Position numbers and translations under genes: made by a program
Shown here: positions 52,943 through 62,472 of the stretch, one piece after another
Layout: each line of letters begins with the position of its first letter
Numbering within the stretch: position 1 is the stretch's first letter
NCBI GenBank assembly: GCA_947489525.1
Contig: CANLDW010000004.1
Location: forward strand, 178,967-242,966
Source: an uncultured Psychrobacter sp.
GTDB taxonomy: Bacteria; Pseudomonadota; Gammaproteobacteria; Pseudomonadales; Moraxellaceae
Reading direction: 5' to 3'
Length of the DNA stretch: 64,000 nucleotides
The notes under the pieces: model-generated
The model's database searches: none
The model's input: only the letters and a program-made list of their open reading frames with translations
What the model was told of the DNA's origin: nothing

Positions 52943-53320
52943 TTAAGCTTGGCAGTTTACGCTGTACTCGCGACCATCCACTGATTGAATAGACATGACG
53001 CCATAATCGGCTTTGCTCTGCCATTCATAGTTGTAGTTAGAGTTGTCATTATTGACGTAGCGAGCGCCAGAACCTGAAACCGCTTGCGTCAAAATCATTT
53101 TTTGATTGCTCAAACCGATCTCTGGCAAATCAATGTTTAGATCAACTGCACCACCATTATTGGCATAGGCGGCACTGACACTACCACCGTCTTCACAGTT
53201 ATAAACATTGGCATTAGGATTCATCATCAAAGCACTGTCGTTCTTGTTACTCATAAACGGGTTATTAGCGCAAGCTGCAAGAAATAGAAATGCAGGAGCG
53301 ATAGCTAGTAATTTTTTCAT
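52943..53320 (-). CDS. MliC-like lipoprotein (lysozyme-inhibitor family)
   Basis: 125-residue lipoprotein: the signal peptide ends with lipobox LAAC at about residue 15-18. The mature part matches the MliC pattern: YNCEDGGSVSAAYAN, IDLPEIGLSNQKMILTQAVSGSGARY and a WQSKADYGVM segment ending in VNCQA, with two Cys able to form the family disulfide. MliC proteins inhibit host c-type lysozyme from the periplasmic face of the outer membrane; in an environmental bacterium the role may differ. The start is taken at the ATG at 53320, with GAGGAA upstream; a TTG four codons earlier is less likely. Confidence 0.75.
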   Translation of the reverse strand: MKKLLAIAPAFLFLAACANNPFMSNKNDSALMMNPNANVYNCEDGGSVSAAYANNGGAVDLNIDLPEIGLSNQKMILTQAVSGSGARYVNNDNSNYNYEWQSKADYGVMSIQSVDGREYSVNCQA

Positions 53321-53495
53321 AGTATTCCTCAAAGGTTAGAGTTAATGGTCTGCAGTTTATTATCTTCAAACTGTAGAAACTTATACTACAATATCAAAAC
53401 CTTACTCTCGTTGTTGTTTGACCCCTCGATAGTAATACAAATGTTTCAATACATTACGGGTTTTGCATAATTTGAGTGATTTGAATTGAGCCTAA

Positions 53496-54440
53496 TCAAT
53501 TAGATCTAGGTTCTACCTTGGTGTTTTTGCTAAGTACAAAGACGAGTACAGCGCCTATAATAATTATGCTCGCGCTTATAAAACGCAAGCTCAAAGCTTC
53601 AGATAAGACCAGCGCGCCGCCAATAGCCGCTAAGATAGGAACACAAAATTGCACAACAGCCGCTTGTGTGCTTTTTAGTAACGGCAGAGCCACATACCAT
53701 AAGCTGTAGCCCACACCCGAGGTAATCGCGCCGGATATGCAGGCAAGCCAAACCCCTGTAGAGGTAAGGTTTGATAAAGAGCTGAGACCTACGATCAGTA
53801 GTAAGGGTAGGGCAACAAGGCTTCTGATAAAGTTAAAGCCCGTTGCTCGTAGTGGCGATACGCACCTTTTGCCGCGCACGCTATAGATGCCCCAAGCTAC
53901 ACCGCTCAGCCCCATAATTAGTGCTCCTGATAATGAGGGCACAGCGGCTAACGGCAGCATTAAATAAACAAATCCTGCAAAAGCAATTGCCAGTGCAATC
54001 CACTGCACTGATTTTAGCTGCTCCTTTTGATAAATACCCCAGCCAATCATCGTAAATTGTACAGCAGCAAACAGAATAAGCGCGCCGGTACCCGTATCAA
54101 GCTCGACATAGGCCAGTGAAAAGCATAGCGCATAAACCACCAAGCATAGACTACTTATCCAGCTGCCTGTATCACGTAAAATCGCGTTTTTATGCGTTAT
54201 TGATACGTCACTAACACTCTGCAAATGCTTACCTTGCAAACTGTGTTGTTGTAAATGATGATGCTGTAGACGCGACTTATGTACGAGCATAATAATAGCA
54301 AGACAAAACGCGCCACTGAGCAGACGCAGAGCGGTAAAATTCCAAGGATCAATGTAGTCTTTGGCAAGTGCCATACGGCATAGTAGCGAGTTTGCCGCAA
54401 AAGCGATTAAGGCCATTAACGTATATATTGCAGCCTTCAA
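53496..54440 (-). CDS. EamA/DMT-superfamily transporter
   Basis: Inner-membrane exporter-type protein of 314 residues with ten predicted helices and two EamA repeats. Repeat 1 includes NSLLCRMALAKDYIDPWNFTALRLLSG at about 17, and the second includes GVAWGIYSVRGKR and QAAVVQFCVPILAAIGGALVLSEALS near the C-terminus. A hydrophilic His/Gln-rich insert (about 62-85) lies in a cytoplasmic loop. The substrate is unknown. The start is a TTG at 54440, supported by AAGGA 6 nt upstream and by no better ATG. A strong terminator of the next gene lies directly upstream. Confidence 0.88.
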   Translation of the reverse strand: MKAAIYTLMALIAFAANSLLCRMALAKDYIDPWNFTALRLLSGAFCLAIIMLVHKSRLQHHHLQQHSLQGKHLQSVSDVSITHKNAILRDTGSWISSLCLVVYALCFSLAYVELDTGTGALILFAAVQFTMIGWGIYQKEQLKSVQWIALAIAFAGFVYLMLPLAAVPSLSGALIMGLSGVAWGIYSVRGKRCVSPLRATGFNFIRSLVALPLLLIVGLSSLSNLTSTGVWLACISGAITSGVGYSLWYVALPLLKSTQAAVVQFCVPILAAIGGALVLSEALSLRFISASIIIIGAVLVFVLSKNTKVEPRSN

Positions 54441-54470
54441 ATGAGTCCTTAGTTATAGTGGTATTATTTT

Positions 54471-54508
54471 AAAAACGATATTCTAAGTAATATAAGAATA
54501 TCGTTTTT
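54471..54508 (-). terminator. Strong terminator downstream of the UPF0114 gene
   Basis: AAAAACGATATTCT and AGAATATCGTTTTT pair perfectly over 14 bp around a 10-nt loop, with T-runs on both sides. It lies between two minus-strand genes, ending the upstream one. Confidence 0.92.
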
Positions 54509-54584
54509 ATCTTGGACTACCTTAGAGTAAAAATGAGAAGCAGCTGTTAGGAAACTTGCTAATACCTATGTACCTTAATATTTC

Positions 54585-55109
54585 TCAATGTTTTTTGGTA
54601 TCGCCAACGATTTTATCCATAAGTGCAAATAGCAGACCCGATAGCACAAAAGTCATATGAATAATAACTTTCCACATGAGCTTATCCTCGTCAAGCTCGG
54701 TCATATTGCCAGAGATATCCATAAATGATTTTAAAAGGTCAATAGCAGAGATGGCAACGATAGCGCCGATAACTTTAAGCTTTAGTCCTGAGAAGTCTAC
54801 CTTTCCCATCCAGCTTGGACGGTCGTGGTGCTCTCCTATATCTATCTTGGAGACAAAGATCTCATAACCACTAAAGATAATAATCAGTAGTAAACTGGCG
54901 ACTAAGGCGATATCAACTAGTACAAGGATATCGACGATCACATCCGATACTGAGGCGGCGATGACACTGGTGAACATATAGACCAGCTTTTGTGCAAACT
55001 TTATAAACAGCAGAATGATACCTAAAACCAAACCTAAGTAAAAAGGGGTCAATATCCAGCGACTGTTGAAGAGGGTTTTTTCTAATGAGTATTCAATTCT
55101 TTTTAACAT
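54585..55109 (-). CDS. UPF0114 (YqhA/TIGR00645) membrane protein
   Basis: Integral membrane protein of 174 residues with four helices at about 18-38, 55-80, 110-130 and 145-165. The family opening LEKTLFNSRWILTPFYLGL and the GEHHDRPSWMGKVDFSGLKLK segment are distinctive. Function is unknown. ATG at 55109 is chosen over a TTG one codon earlier. It is a single gene with its own terminator. Confidence 0.9.
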   Translation of the reverse strand: MLKRIEYSLEKTLFNSRWILTPFYLGLVLGIILLFIKFAQKLVYMFTSVIAASVSDVIVDILVLVDIALVASLLLIIIFSGYEIFVSKIDIGEHHDRPSWMGKVDFSGLKLKVIGAIVAISAIDLLKSFMDISGNMTELDEDKLMWKVIIHMTFVLSGLLFALMDKIVGDTKKH

Positions 55110-55276
55110 CAATATCTCTTAATCAATAAATAGAATAGTACCGAGCAATTACCTTTAATAGTAACTTGAACAAATAAGTAAAACACTCCTGTTGTGTCTT
55201 AAATAGCCTAAGTGAGTTTAATAAAGATACATTGAACTAGTTAAAGCCAACACAAAGAACAAAGATAAAACACCAC

Positions 55277-55909
55277 TCAGAAGTCCGACTTCTCACCTAG
55301 CCAACTAACAACTTGCTGCACCCGCTGTTCCTCACTACCACCAATATACCTAAAGCGCTTGTTATGCCTTTGCAAGTGACGCTCAAAATATGTGGTCATC
55401 TCTTCACGCTGATGGGGACTATCACGCAGATCGTCAGCGACCCATGGCGTATCAACCTCAGTTAGCAGAATTAAGTCATAGCGATGCATTAATGCTGCCT
55501 TTTTAAGTGCTTCAGGACAATCGCCATAATACCAATGGGAGTAGACCATCAGCTCAAATACACAGGTGTCGCAAAACAGGTAGTTTTTTTGCGGAATATT
55601 AGAGGCTGATTGTTTATCTCTAAGCGCTTGCGCAGACTCAGCGGCACACTTATTTTCTAGTGCGACTTGACCACAAGCAATGGGCAGCAGGTCGTCCCAT
55701 GTGCACGTCAGTTGCTTATCATCCCACTTTGCTTGTAAGTAAGTGCGCATATATTCAGGCACCCAAGGGCAGTCAAAGTGCGCCGCAAGATCGCGGCACA
55801 GTGTCGTTTTGCCTGTACTCTCAGCGCCCAAGATAGCAACAGTGATGACAGTATCAGGCGTATGCTGGACTAAATCTTGCTTGTAAGCGGTAGCGTCGTA
55901 GCCATTCAT
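55277..55909 (-). CDS. NadR-like nicotinamide riboside kinase-type ATPase
   Basis: 210-residue AAA-type protein with Walker A GAESTGKTTLCRDLA at about 28, VPEYMRTYL at about 50 and a DLILLTEVDTPWVADDLRD segment at about 145 that matches the C-terminal kinase domain of NadR. It lacks NadR's N-terminal regulator and adenylyltransferase domains. It probably phosphorylates nicotinamide riboside to NMN. Its start (ATG 55909) lies inside the end of pnuC, overlapping by 56 bp in another frame, which implies coupled synthesis of transporter and kinase. Confidence 0.88.
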   Translation of the reverse strand: MNGYDATAYKQDLVQHTPDTVITVAILGAESTGKTTLCRDLAAHFDCPWVPEYMRTYLQAKWDDKQLTCTWDDLLPIACGQVALENKCAAESAQALRDKQSASNIPQKNYLFCDTCVFELMVYSHWYYGDCPEALKKAALMHRYDLILLTEVDTPWVADDLRDSPHQREEMTTYFERHLQRHNKRFRYIGGSEEQRVQQVVSWLGEKSDF

Positions 55910-56609
55910 AATAGGCCCATATGGCGATAAGAGTGAACACTACGTACTGTAGTGCGGTAAAGGTAAAGCCTTTATAAAAGTAAAGCGGCACGGATATGGC
56001 ATCGGCGATGATCCACAGCAGCCAATGTTCAATCTTACGACTCGCCATCAGCCACATTGCCATCAAAAACATTGCCGTGGTCAGCATGTCGGTGTAATCC
56101 ACCCACGTAAATAAATGCAGACCGAGCACAGCGCCCTCAAAGCTAAAGTCGTTATTGATGACAGGACGTAAGTAGTAGATCAACGCGACGAAACTGGCGG
56201 TAGCTATCGCTAATAATAGCAAAGTGGGAAGGTCTTCGCGTCTAACGTGCTCAACTTGTACTTCGTTCTCGTAAGCTTGTGGCTTTATTCTTGTTTGCTC
56301 ATGCGCTTGAGCATTGACGCTGTTATTCGTCTTAGTGCTTACCTTATTAATAGTCCAGTTATACCAGCCGTATAGACTCATAACCGTATAATACGCATTG
56401 ATAAACATATCGCCAAACAGCTGCCACTGCCACAGTAAATAAACAAAAATGCCAGTACTAACGAGACCGACAGGAAAGACAAGGACACTCAGCTTGCGGG
56501 CGAGTAGGACGCTTGCGATTCCAAAGAGGACCGCGATAATCTCAAGAGCAATGAATAGAACCGAGTAATCGGCATACTGACCAAACAACCATTCAAAAAG
56601 TGCTTGCAT
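55854..56609 (-). CDS. pnuC: Nicotinamide riboside transporter PnuC
   Basis: Inner-membrane carrier of 251 residues with seven or eight predicted helices. The PnuC motif FINAYYTVMSLYGWYNW at about 70 and the Trp-rich ending YFYKGFTFTALQYVVFTLIAIWAYYEW are present (key residues YKG, Q, Y). A charged loop (about 92-130) is longer than usual. Facilitated uptake depends on intracellular phosphorylation, here supplied by the overlapping NadR-like kinase. AGGATAT lies before the ATG at 56609. No NAD riboswitch is recognised upstream. Confidence 0.92.
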   Translation of the reverse strand: MQALFEWLFGQYADYSVLFIALEIIAVLFGIASVLLARKLSVLVFPVGLVSTGIFVYLLWQWQLFGDMFINAYYTVMSLYGWYNWTINKVSTKTNNSVNAQAHEQTRIKPQAYENEVQVEHVRREDLPTLLLLAIATASFVALIYYLRPVINNDFSFEGAVLGLHLFTWVDYTDMLTTAMFLMAMWLMASRKIEHWLLWIIADAISVPLYFYKGFTFTALQYVVFTLIAIWAYYEWLRRYRLQARFSPAYA

Positions 56610-56864
56610 TGCATATCCTAATTACCAGTTTATTATAGATGCCCTAAAACTAGAGCTGATTATAACTGAGCATGAGCAAATTTAATCGCTCCTTCATTAG
56701 AGTAAATGATTATTTGTAACAAAGTATTAGCAAAATACGAATATTCAGGCATAATAAGAGCATAGTTTTAAGTTTACAGTTATTCACTCAAATTATTTTT
56801 AACGTTGAATGACTATTATTTTATTTTGCACATAATATATATGTAGTAGACAAGGAAGATGATC

Positions 56865-58010
56865 ATGACGACTTGTATCACTGGCACGGGTCTATATATT
56901 CCGCCCTATAGCATTAGCAACGAAGAGCTTGTTGAGTCATTCAACCAATATGTCGCTAATTATAATGAAGAGCATGCTGAGGCGATCGCAGATGGTACCC
57001 TTGAGGCGCTTGAGCCGTCGTCCGCTGAATTTATCGAAAAGGTATCAGGCATAAAATCGCGCTACGTGATGGAAAAGGCAGGTATTTTAGATACGGATGT
57101 TATGGCGCCCGTTATCCCGTATCGTCATTTAGGCGAAGAGCTATCAGTAATGGCTGAGATGGGCGTGGCTGCGCTCAATGACGCGCTGGCAGATGCTGGA
57201 CTTGAGGCTAATGACCTAGATGGTATTATTCTTGCTTGTTCAAACTTTCAGCGCACTTATCCTGCTATCTCCATTGAGATTCAAAACGCTATCGGTATGG
57301 TCGGCGGCTTTGCATACGATATGAATGTGGCTTGTAGTGCAGCGACTTTTGGTCTCTCGCAAGCATACGGTTCGATTGTCTCAGGACTTGCCAAGCGCGT
57401 CGCGGTAGTCAATGTCGAGATTACCTCAGCGCATCTTAACTGGCGCAACCGTGATAGCCACTTTATCTTTGGTGATGTTGCAACAGCTAGCATTGTAGAA
57501 AACCTCGCTGAGCCAAAGGGCTATGAGATTATAAGCAGTAAGCTGTTTACCCAGTTCTCAACCAATATCAAAAACGAATACGGCTTTATGGATCGCTCTG
57601 AGTTTTTGGCGGCTGATACCCAGATGTATCCAGATATTGAGGAGCCAGTCACTGATAAGCTGTTTTTGCAGAACGGTCGTAAAGTGTTTCGTGAGGTCTG
57701 TCCAAAGGTCTCCGAGATTATCCTTGAGCACTTGCAAGAAAATGATTTAAAGCCTGAAGATGTCAAAATGATGTGGCTGCATCAAGCTAATGCCAATATG
57801 CTTGATCTGATCCTGCGTACAGTCATTGGTAAAGAGGCGGATAAATCAATCGTGCCAAGCGTCATTGATGAGTTTGCTAATACCAGCTCAGCGAGTCCCA
57901 TCATCGTGTTCCATCGCTATAAAGATCAGCTCAGATCTGGCGATTTAGGCGTCATTTGCTCATTTGGTGCTGGTTACTCAATCGGATCTGTGCTCGTGCG
58001 TAAGGTATAA
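56865..58010 (+). CDS. 3-oxoacyl-ACP synthase III (FabH-like)
   Basis: Thiolase-fold condensing enzyme of 381 residues. The catalytic triad is visible: Cys in [17 protein letters not shown] at about 153, His in [12 protein letters not shown] at about 302 and Asn in [11 protein letters not shown] at about 341. It is about 60 residues longer than E. coli FabH, with an N-terminal insertion ([21 protein letters not shown], location 15-35), as in the long FabH-like proteins of Moraxellaceae and Pseudomonas. Whether it starts fatty-acid synthesis or serves another acyl pathway is uncertain. I prefer the ATG at 56865, because AAGGA is spaced 8 nt from it; the ATG at 56859 is too close. Confidence 0.88.
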   Translation: MTTCITGTGLYIPPYSISNEELVESFNQYVANYNEEHAEAIADGTLEALEPSSAEFIEKVSGIKSRYVMEKAGILDTDVMAPVIPYRHLGEELSVMAEMGVAALNDALADAGLEANDLDGIILACSNFQRTYPAISIEIQNAIGMVGGFAYDMNVACSAATFGLSQAYGSIVSGLAKRVAVVNVEITSAHLNWRNRDSHFIFGDVATASIVENLAEPKGYEIISSKLFTQFSTNIKNEYGFMDRSEFLAADTQMYPDIEEPVTDKLFLQNGRKVFREVCPKVSEIILEHLQENDLKPEDVKMMWLHQANANMLDLILRTVIGKEADKSIVPSVIDEFANTSSASPIIVFHRYKDQLRSGDLGVICSFGAGYSIGSVLVRKV

Positions 58011-58051
58011 ATAAGTTAAGGTAGGCTTAGTTCATATAAGCAGTCAGTAAA

Positions 58052-58080
58052 ATAGCTAAGCGTCGTCTTAGCTATTTTTT
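58052..58080 (+). terminator. Terminator of the fabH-like gene
   Basis: ATAGCTAAG and CTTAGCTAT pair perfectly around CGTCGT and run into TTTTTTT. Confidence 0.93.
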
Positions 58081-58236
58081 TAGCTGTTTCAGACTGACTG
58101 TTTTTAATTGATTGGCTGTGTTCAATTACAACGCTCGTATCGCAAATTATAAGGATTTGGGTCATAGTTTTAATGTACTCGCAAAAATTTGCTATAATTA
58201 CTGCCTTATTTTTCTCATCTAATTAAAAGTCCTTTT

Positions 58237-59328
58237 ATGAAAGAATCCTTGCGCCTGCGTTTAGACCAAATGGTAGACCGTTATGAAGAGGTCACCGCGC
58301 TATTATCTGATCCAGATATCATTAGCGACAATAATAAATTCCGTGAGTTGTCTGTCGAACACAGTGATCTAATGGATATTACCACGCTGTGGCAGAACTA
58401 CGGCCGCGCCGAAAAAGATCAAGCCGATGCCGAGGCCATGCTAGAGGATGCTAACGATCCTGAGATGAAAGAGATGATGCAAGACGAGATTGAGACGGCT
58501 CGCGCGGCCATCGCTAAGATGGAAGAAGATCTTAATGTCATGATGCTGCCAAAAGATCCTAACGATAAAGTGCCGGCGTTCCTTGAGATTAGGGCAGGTA
58601 CGGGCGGCGATGAAGCAGCAATATTCTCAGGCGATCTGTTCCGTATGTACCAAAAATACGCGCAGACGCAGGGCTGGACAGTCGAGGTGCTCTCTGCTAA
58701 CGAAGGCGAGCACGGCGGTTATAAAGAGATCATCAGCCGCGTATCAGGCACAGGTGTCTATGGGCGTTTAAAGTTTGAGTCCGGCGCCCACCGCGTCCAG
58801 CGCGTGCCAGAGACTGAAAGCCAAGGTCGCGTCCATACCTCAGCCTGTACGGTTGCTGTCATGCCTGAGGTTGAGATTGATGATAGCGTCGATCTCAATC
58901 CTGCCGATATTAAGATGGATACTTTTCGCTCTAGTGGCGCGGGTGGCCAGCACGTCAACACCACAGATTCAGCGGTGCGCTTAACGCACATTCCGACAGG
59001 TACGGTAGTTGAATGTCAGCAAGAGCGTAGCCAGCATAAAAACCGTGCCCACGCCATGAAAATGCTGATCTCTAAAATTCAGCAAGCCAAAGTACAAGCG
59101 CAAGTCGATGTCGCCGATGAGATTCGCCGTGACCTCGTCGGTAGTGGCGATCGTAGCGAGCGTATCCGTACTTATAACTTCCCGCAAGGACGCATGACCG
59201 ATCACCGCATTAACTTAACCCTTTATAAGCTGGATGCGATTATGGAAGGTGATCTTGATGAGCTATTAGACGCGCTATTGCGTGAGCATCAGGCGGATCT
59301 CATGGCGAGTATTGGTGGTGAGGCATAA
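58237..59328 (+). CDS. prfA: Peptide chain release factor 1
   Basis: Recognises UAA and UAG stop codons and triggers peptide release. The GGQ loop is [16 protein letters not shown] at about 232. The anticodon-like PxT region is [10 protein letters not shown] preceded by HIPTGTVVE, with PAT-type residues around 185-190 ([15 protein letters not shown]). [18 protein letters not shown] is the domain 3/4 signature. At 363 residues it is standard length. It lacks a strong Shine-Dalgarno before the ATG at 58237. In many gammaproteobacteria prfA is preceded by hemA and followed by prmC; here lysS follows instead. Confidence 0.97.
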   Translation: MKESLRLRLDQMVDRYEEVTALLSDPDIISDNNKFRELSVEHSDLMDITTLWQNYGRAEKDQADAEAMLEDANDPEMKEMMQDEIETARAAIAKMEEDLNVMMLPKDPNDKVPAFLEIRAGTGGDEAAIFSGDLFRMYQKYAQTQGWTVEVLSANEGEHGGYKEIISRVSGTGVYGRLKFESGAHRVQRVPETESQGRVHTSACTVAVMPEVEIDDSVDLNPADIKMDTFRSSGAGGQHVNTTDSAVRLTHIPTGTVVECQQERSQHKNRAHAMKMLISKIQQAKVQAQVDVADEIRRDLVGSGDRSERIRTYNFPQGRMTDHRINLTLYKLDAIMEGDLDELLDALLREHQADLMASIGGEA

Positions 59329-59344
59329 GTAGCTAAATTTTGGC

Positions 59345-59411
59345 GTAGGCTGGGTTTTAACCCAGCTTTAAAATTTACAAAATTTTAGGGATAAGTCAAA
59401 GCCCAGCTTAC
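59345..59411. repeat. Palindromic intergenic repeat with GCTGGG/CCCAGC cores
   Basis: GCTGGGTTTTAACCCAGC is an 18-bp perfect palindrome (59349-59366). Farther right, GCCCAGCTTAC forms an inverted match to GTAGGCTGGG at the left end. AAAATTT/AAATTTT pairs lie inside. It follows prfA by 16 bp and is probably a dispersed element, possibly doubling as a terminator. Confidence 0.6.
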
Positions 59412-59488
59412 AATAGATCAGACCAGCAATAAAAATATTCTAATGAAAATATTTTAGTATAAACAAACCCATTAAATTTGAGAAACTT

Positions 59489-61036
59489 ATGTCCAAACAA
59501 AACCAAAACAATCAAGCTACTGATGATCAAGCCCCAACGCTAGAAGAGGCCAATGAGCTTATCGCCCAACTACAAGCCAAACTCGATGACATTACCGCTT
59601 CAGGCAAGCAGCCTTATCCCAATCAGTTTAAACGCACTGATTATGCACAAGATTTGCAAACGGCTTTTGAAGGTATCAGCAAGCAAGAGATTGAAGAAAA
59701 AGCGGCCAGTGGTGATAAAACCCAAGTCAATGTCGCAGGGCGGGTTATGCTCAATCGTGGCTCGTTTATTGTCATCCAAGACATGACCGGTCGCATTCAG
59801 TTATATGTGGCGCGTAAAGAGCTAGATGCAGAGACGCTGGCAAGTATTAAGTCGCTTGATCTAGGCGATATCGTTGGCGTATCAGGCTATATCGGACGCT
59901 CTGGTAAAGGTGATTTATACGTCCATATCGAGGACATTCAACTATTGACCAAAGCGCTGCGCCCGATGCCAAATAAGTTTCATGGTCTTGCAGATGTTGA
60001 AGCGCGCTATCGCAATCGTCATCTAGATCTGATGACCAATGAGACCACACGCGATACCTTTATCATTCGCAGTCAAGTGATTAGTGGTATTCGCAAGTTT
60101 ATGTTAAACGAGCGATTTATGGAAGTTGAGACGCCGATGATGCATCCGATACCAGGCGGGGCGGTAGCGCGTCCGTTTGAGACCCATCATAATGCGCTAG
60201 ATATGCCACTGTATTTGCGCATCGCTCCTGAGCTATATCTTAAGCGCTTAGTCGTTGGCGGCTTTGAGAAGGTGTTTGAGATTAACCGTAGTTTTCGAAA
60301 TGAGGGCGTGTCAACACGGCACAACCCTGAATTTACCATGATTGAGTTTTATCAGGCTTACGCTGATTATCATGACTTGATGGATCTCACTGAGCGCCTG
60401 TTCAATGAGCTGGCGCAAGATATTTTGGGCACAACTGAGCTGACGTATCAAGGCGAGGAGATCAGTCTCAAAGCGCCATTTGCTCGCCTTACCATGTCTG
60501 AGGCTATCGAGCAGTATGCCGAAAACTTCGATATGACGCGTATTGATGATCGCGATTATCTAGCGGGCTATGTAAGCAATACTTTGCATCAACCAGTGAA
60601 CGACGTGTTCGGCGTAGGTAAGTTAAAAACAATAGTATTTGAAGAAACGGCCGAGCACAAACTGCGTCAGCCAACCTTTATTACTGAATATCCTGCTGAG
60701 ACCTCACCGCTGGCACGCCGTAACGACGACAACCCTGAGATTACCGATCGCTTTGAGCTGTTCATCGGTGGTCGCGAGCTGGCTAATGGCTTTAGCGAGC
60801 TCAACGATCCTGCCGATCAAGCCGAGCGCTTCCGTGGTCAAGTCGCCGAAAAAGACGCCGGTGATGACGAGGCCATGCACTTTGATGAAGACTATATCGA
60901 AGCTCTATCTTATGGCTTGCCGCCAACGGCGGGCGAGGGTATAGGTATTGATCGGTTGGTGATGCTATTTACCGATTCGGCCAGCATTCGTGATGTGATC
61001 TTATTTCCGCATATGCGCCGTAAGCTTGACAGCTAA
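59489..61036 (+). CDS. lysS: Lysyl-tRNA synthetase, class II
   Basis: Charges tRNA-Lys with lysine. The N-terminal OB-fold anticodon-binding domain (about 60-170) includes [26 protein letters not shown]. Class II motifs are motif 2 [29 protein letters not shown] at about 270-295 and motif 3 [14 protein letters not shown] at about 487. [20 protein letters not shown] sequence appears at about 167. At 515 residues it is slightly longer than E. coli LysS through a charged N-terminus. 160 bp after prfA, with a palindromic repeat between. Confidence 0.97.
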   Translation: MSKQNQNNQATDDQAPTLEEANELIAQLQAKLDDITASGKQPYPNQFKRTDYAQDLQTAFEGISKQEIEEKAASGDKTQVNVAGRVMLNRGSFIVIQDMTGRIQLYVARKELDAETLASIKSLDLGDIVGVSGYIGRSGKGDLYVHIEDIQLLTKALRPMPNKFHGLADVEARYRNRHLDLMTNETTRDTFIIRSQVISGIRKFMLNERFMEVETPMMHPIPGGAVARPFETHHNALDMPLYLRIAPELYLKRLVVGGFEKVFEINRSFRNEGVSTRHNPEFTMIEFYQAYADYHDLMDLTERLFNELAQDILGTTELTYQGEEISLKAPFARLTMSEAIEQYAENFDMTRIDDRDYLAGYVSNTLHQPVNDVFGVGKLKTIVFEETAEHKLRQPTFITEYPAETSPLARRNDDNPEITDRFELFIGGRELANGFSELNDPADQAERFRGQVAEKDAGDDEAMHFDEDYIEALSYGLPPTAGEGIGIDRLVMLFTDSASIRDVILFPHMRRKLDS

Positions 61037-61146
61037 ACTATAGTCGGCCTACTATAAATCTGTGTTAATATTCATTAATTGATTATGGATATTACAATTT
61101 TATTCGCGGATGCCAGTTGCTATGGGTATGCGATAAGAGGGATATT

Positions 61147-62433
61147 ATGGTAGAGCAGCAAGCTCCGTCTTTGCTTTGGCAGCGGATGATTCAGCAAAGT
61201 TTTTTGTCTTTATACAGTCCAGAAGCAAATGATAGTGTCGATCATCAAGGATATGATTGCGTCTTTGAATTTGCTAATGCGACTGTTTATTTCATCGTTA
61301 ATGAAGTCGCAAAACAGGCACGCAGCAAAGAAGTGAATAGCGCAGTTGTTCGCGTGTGGCGTCAAGAGACTGTTAACGATTTGATGAAACGTCACGCACA
61401 GCTCTATGCTAAAAGCAGTATGGCGGACGCAAAGGATAATGAAACGAGCAAGACCGTTTACTTTGTTGGTTTAACCTCACTTTCCATCCAGCATTTAGAT
61501 TACTCACAGAGCATGACCCCGCACAATGTCGCTTATGGGTATGGAAATCAGTTCTTTGCTGAAGAGTGTGTTTTGGATCTAGATGATGAGGGGAGCATTC
61601 TACAAGTATTTAGCTATCAAAGCTTTATTGATCTGCTCAAACAGCTAGCAACGCCTAATGAGCTCATTGCTTTTTTGAAATTTCATCGTCATAACCTGAC
61701 CGAGTTTGCCGAATTTAAAAGCGAGTCAGCTTTACTACAAACGTTTTTGCAGTCGCCCGCGTTTTTTGAGCAGGCGCTAAGCGTTCAAAACCAGCTTGTC
61801 GATGCCAAGCTTATGGCTGAGGTTGACCCTGAGTTAACAAAGGCGGTAGCGTCAGATCAACCTGAGCCTATACAAACCTTGGTCAAAGAAACTTATGAGG
61901 GCTTTAAGATTTGGAATAAGCTCTTTGGTAGTCTGATTAAACGTCACTATGAAGCCTTTGCGCCCTTGCCAAAAGAGCAAGTCAAAATACTCGTTGATGA
62001 ATCCTTATATACCCATAAGCGTCTGGTAGATAATATTTTAGCGTATAAAGAAGCAGATGAGGTCGCGCGCTGGAGTGGTTACGTGTACCATCAGCCCTCC
62101 TATAGTGTGCTTGGTCGCTACTATATGGTTGTGTTTTATGCACAGGATGAAGAGAGTAACTTACACGCCTCTAACGTGCGTATGACGCATCAAGATATGT
62201 TGTCTGCTCTCAATGCGCAGTTACAAAGTCCTGTTATGGAAGATTTATTTTTGATTGGGGTTAGTTTCCGGCCACATCCTAATAACAACAGCATTGAAGT
62301 GCGCATCGATAGCTACCATCTAAAAGGATCAGTGGTCGATGCCAATACGCAGCGCCTCTACAAGCAATTAGCTGAGCTCAAAGCCAAATCGCAATCGAGC
62401 CTGAGCTTCGATAACAAAGTCCTTACCTTTTGA
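61147..62433 (+). CDS. Hypothetical protein, 428 residues, between lysS and dnaX
   Basis: Soluble protein without signal or membrane segment. I start at the ATG at 61147, because AGAGGG lies 5 nt upstream; the open frame extends ten codons further from a TTG. The N-terminal third contains FEFANATVYFIVNEVAKQARSKEVNSA. A long helical section (about 185-310) follows, then GRYYMVVFYAQDE at about 336 and VRIDSYHLKGSVVDANTQRLYKQL near the end. No family recognised; NdpA/YejK-type nucleoid proteins were considered but not supported. Full-length, chromosomal-type codon use and steady spacing suggest a real lineage-specific gene. 39 bp before dnaX. Confidence 0.7.
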   Translation: MVEQQAPSLLWQRMIQQSFLSLYSPEANDSVDHQGYDCVFEFANATVYFIVNEVAKQARSKEVNSAVVRVWRQETVNDLMKRHAQLYAKSSMADAKDNETSKTVYFVGLTSLSIQHLDYSQSMTPHNVAYGYGNQFFAEECVLDLDDEGSILQVFSYQSFIDLLKQLATPNELIAFLKFHRHNLTEFAEFKSESALLQTFLQSPAFFEQALSVQNQLVDAKLMAEVDPELTKAVASDQPEPIQTLVKETYEGFKIWNKLFGSLIKRHYEAFAPLPKEQVKILVDESLYTHKRLVDNILAYKEADEVARWSGYVYHQPSYSVLGRYYMVVFYAQDEESNLHASNVRMTHQDMLSALNAQLQSPVMEDLFLIGVSFRPHPNNNSIEVRIDSYHLKGSVVDANTQRLYKQLAELKAKSQSSLSFDNKVLTF

Positions 62434-62472
62434 CCCAGCACCCTATCTGCATTACTCATATAGGCATTTATT

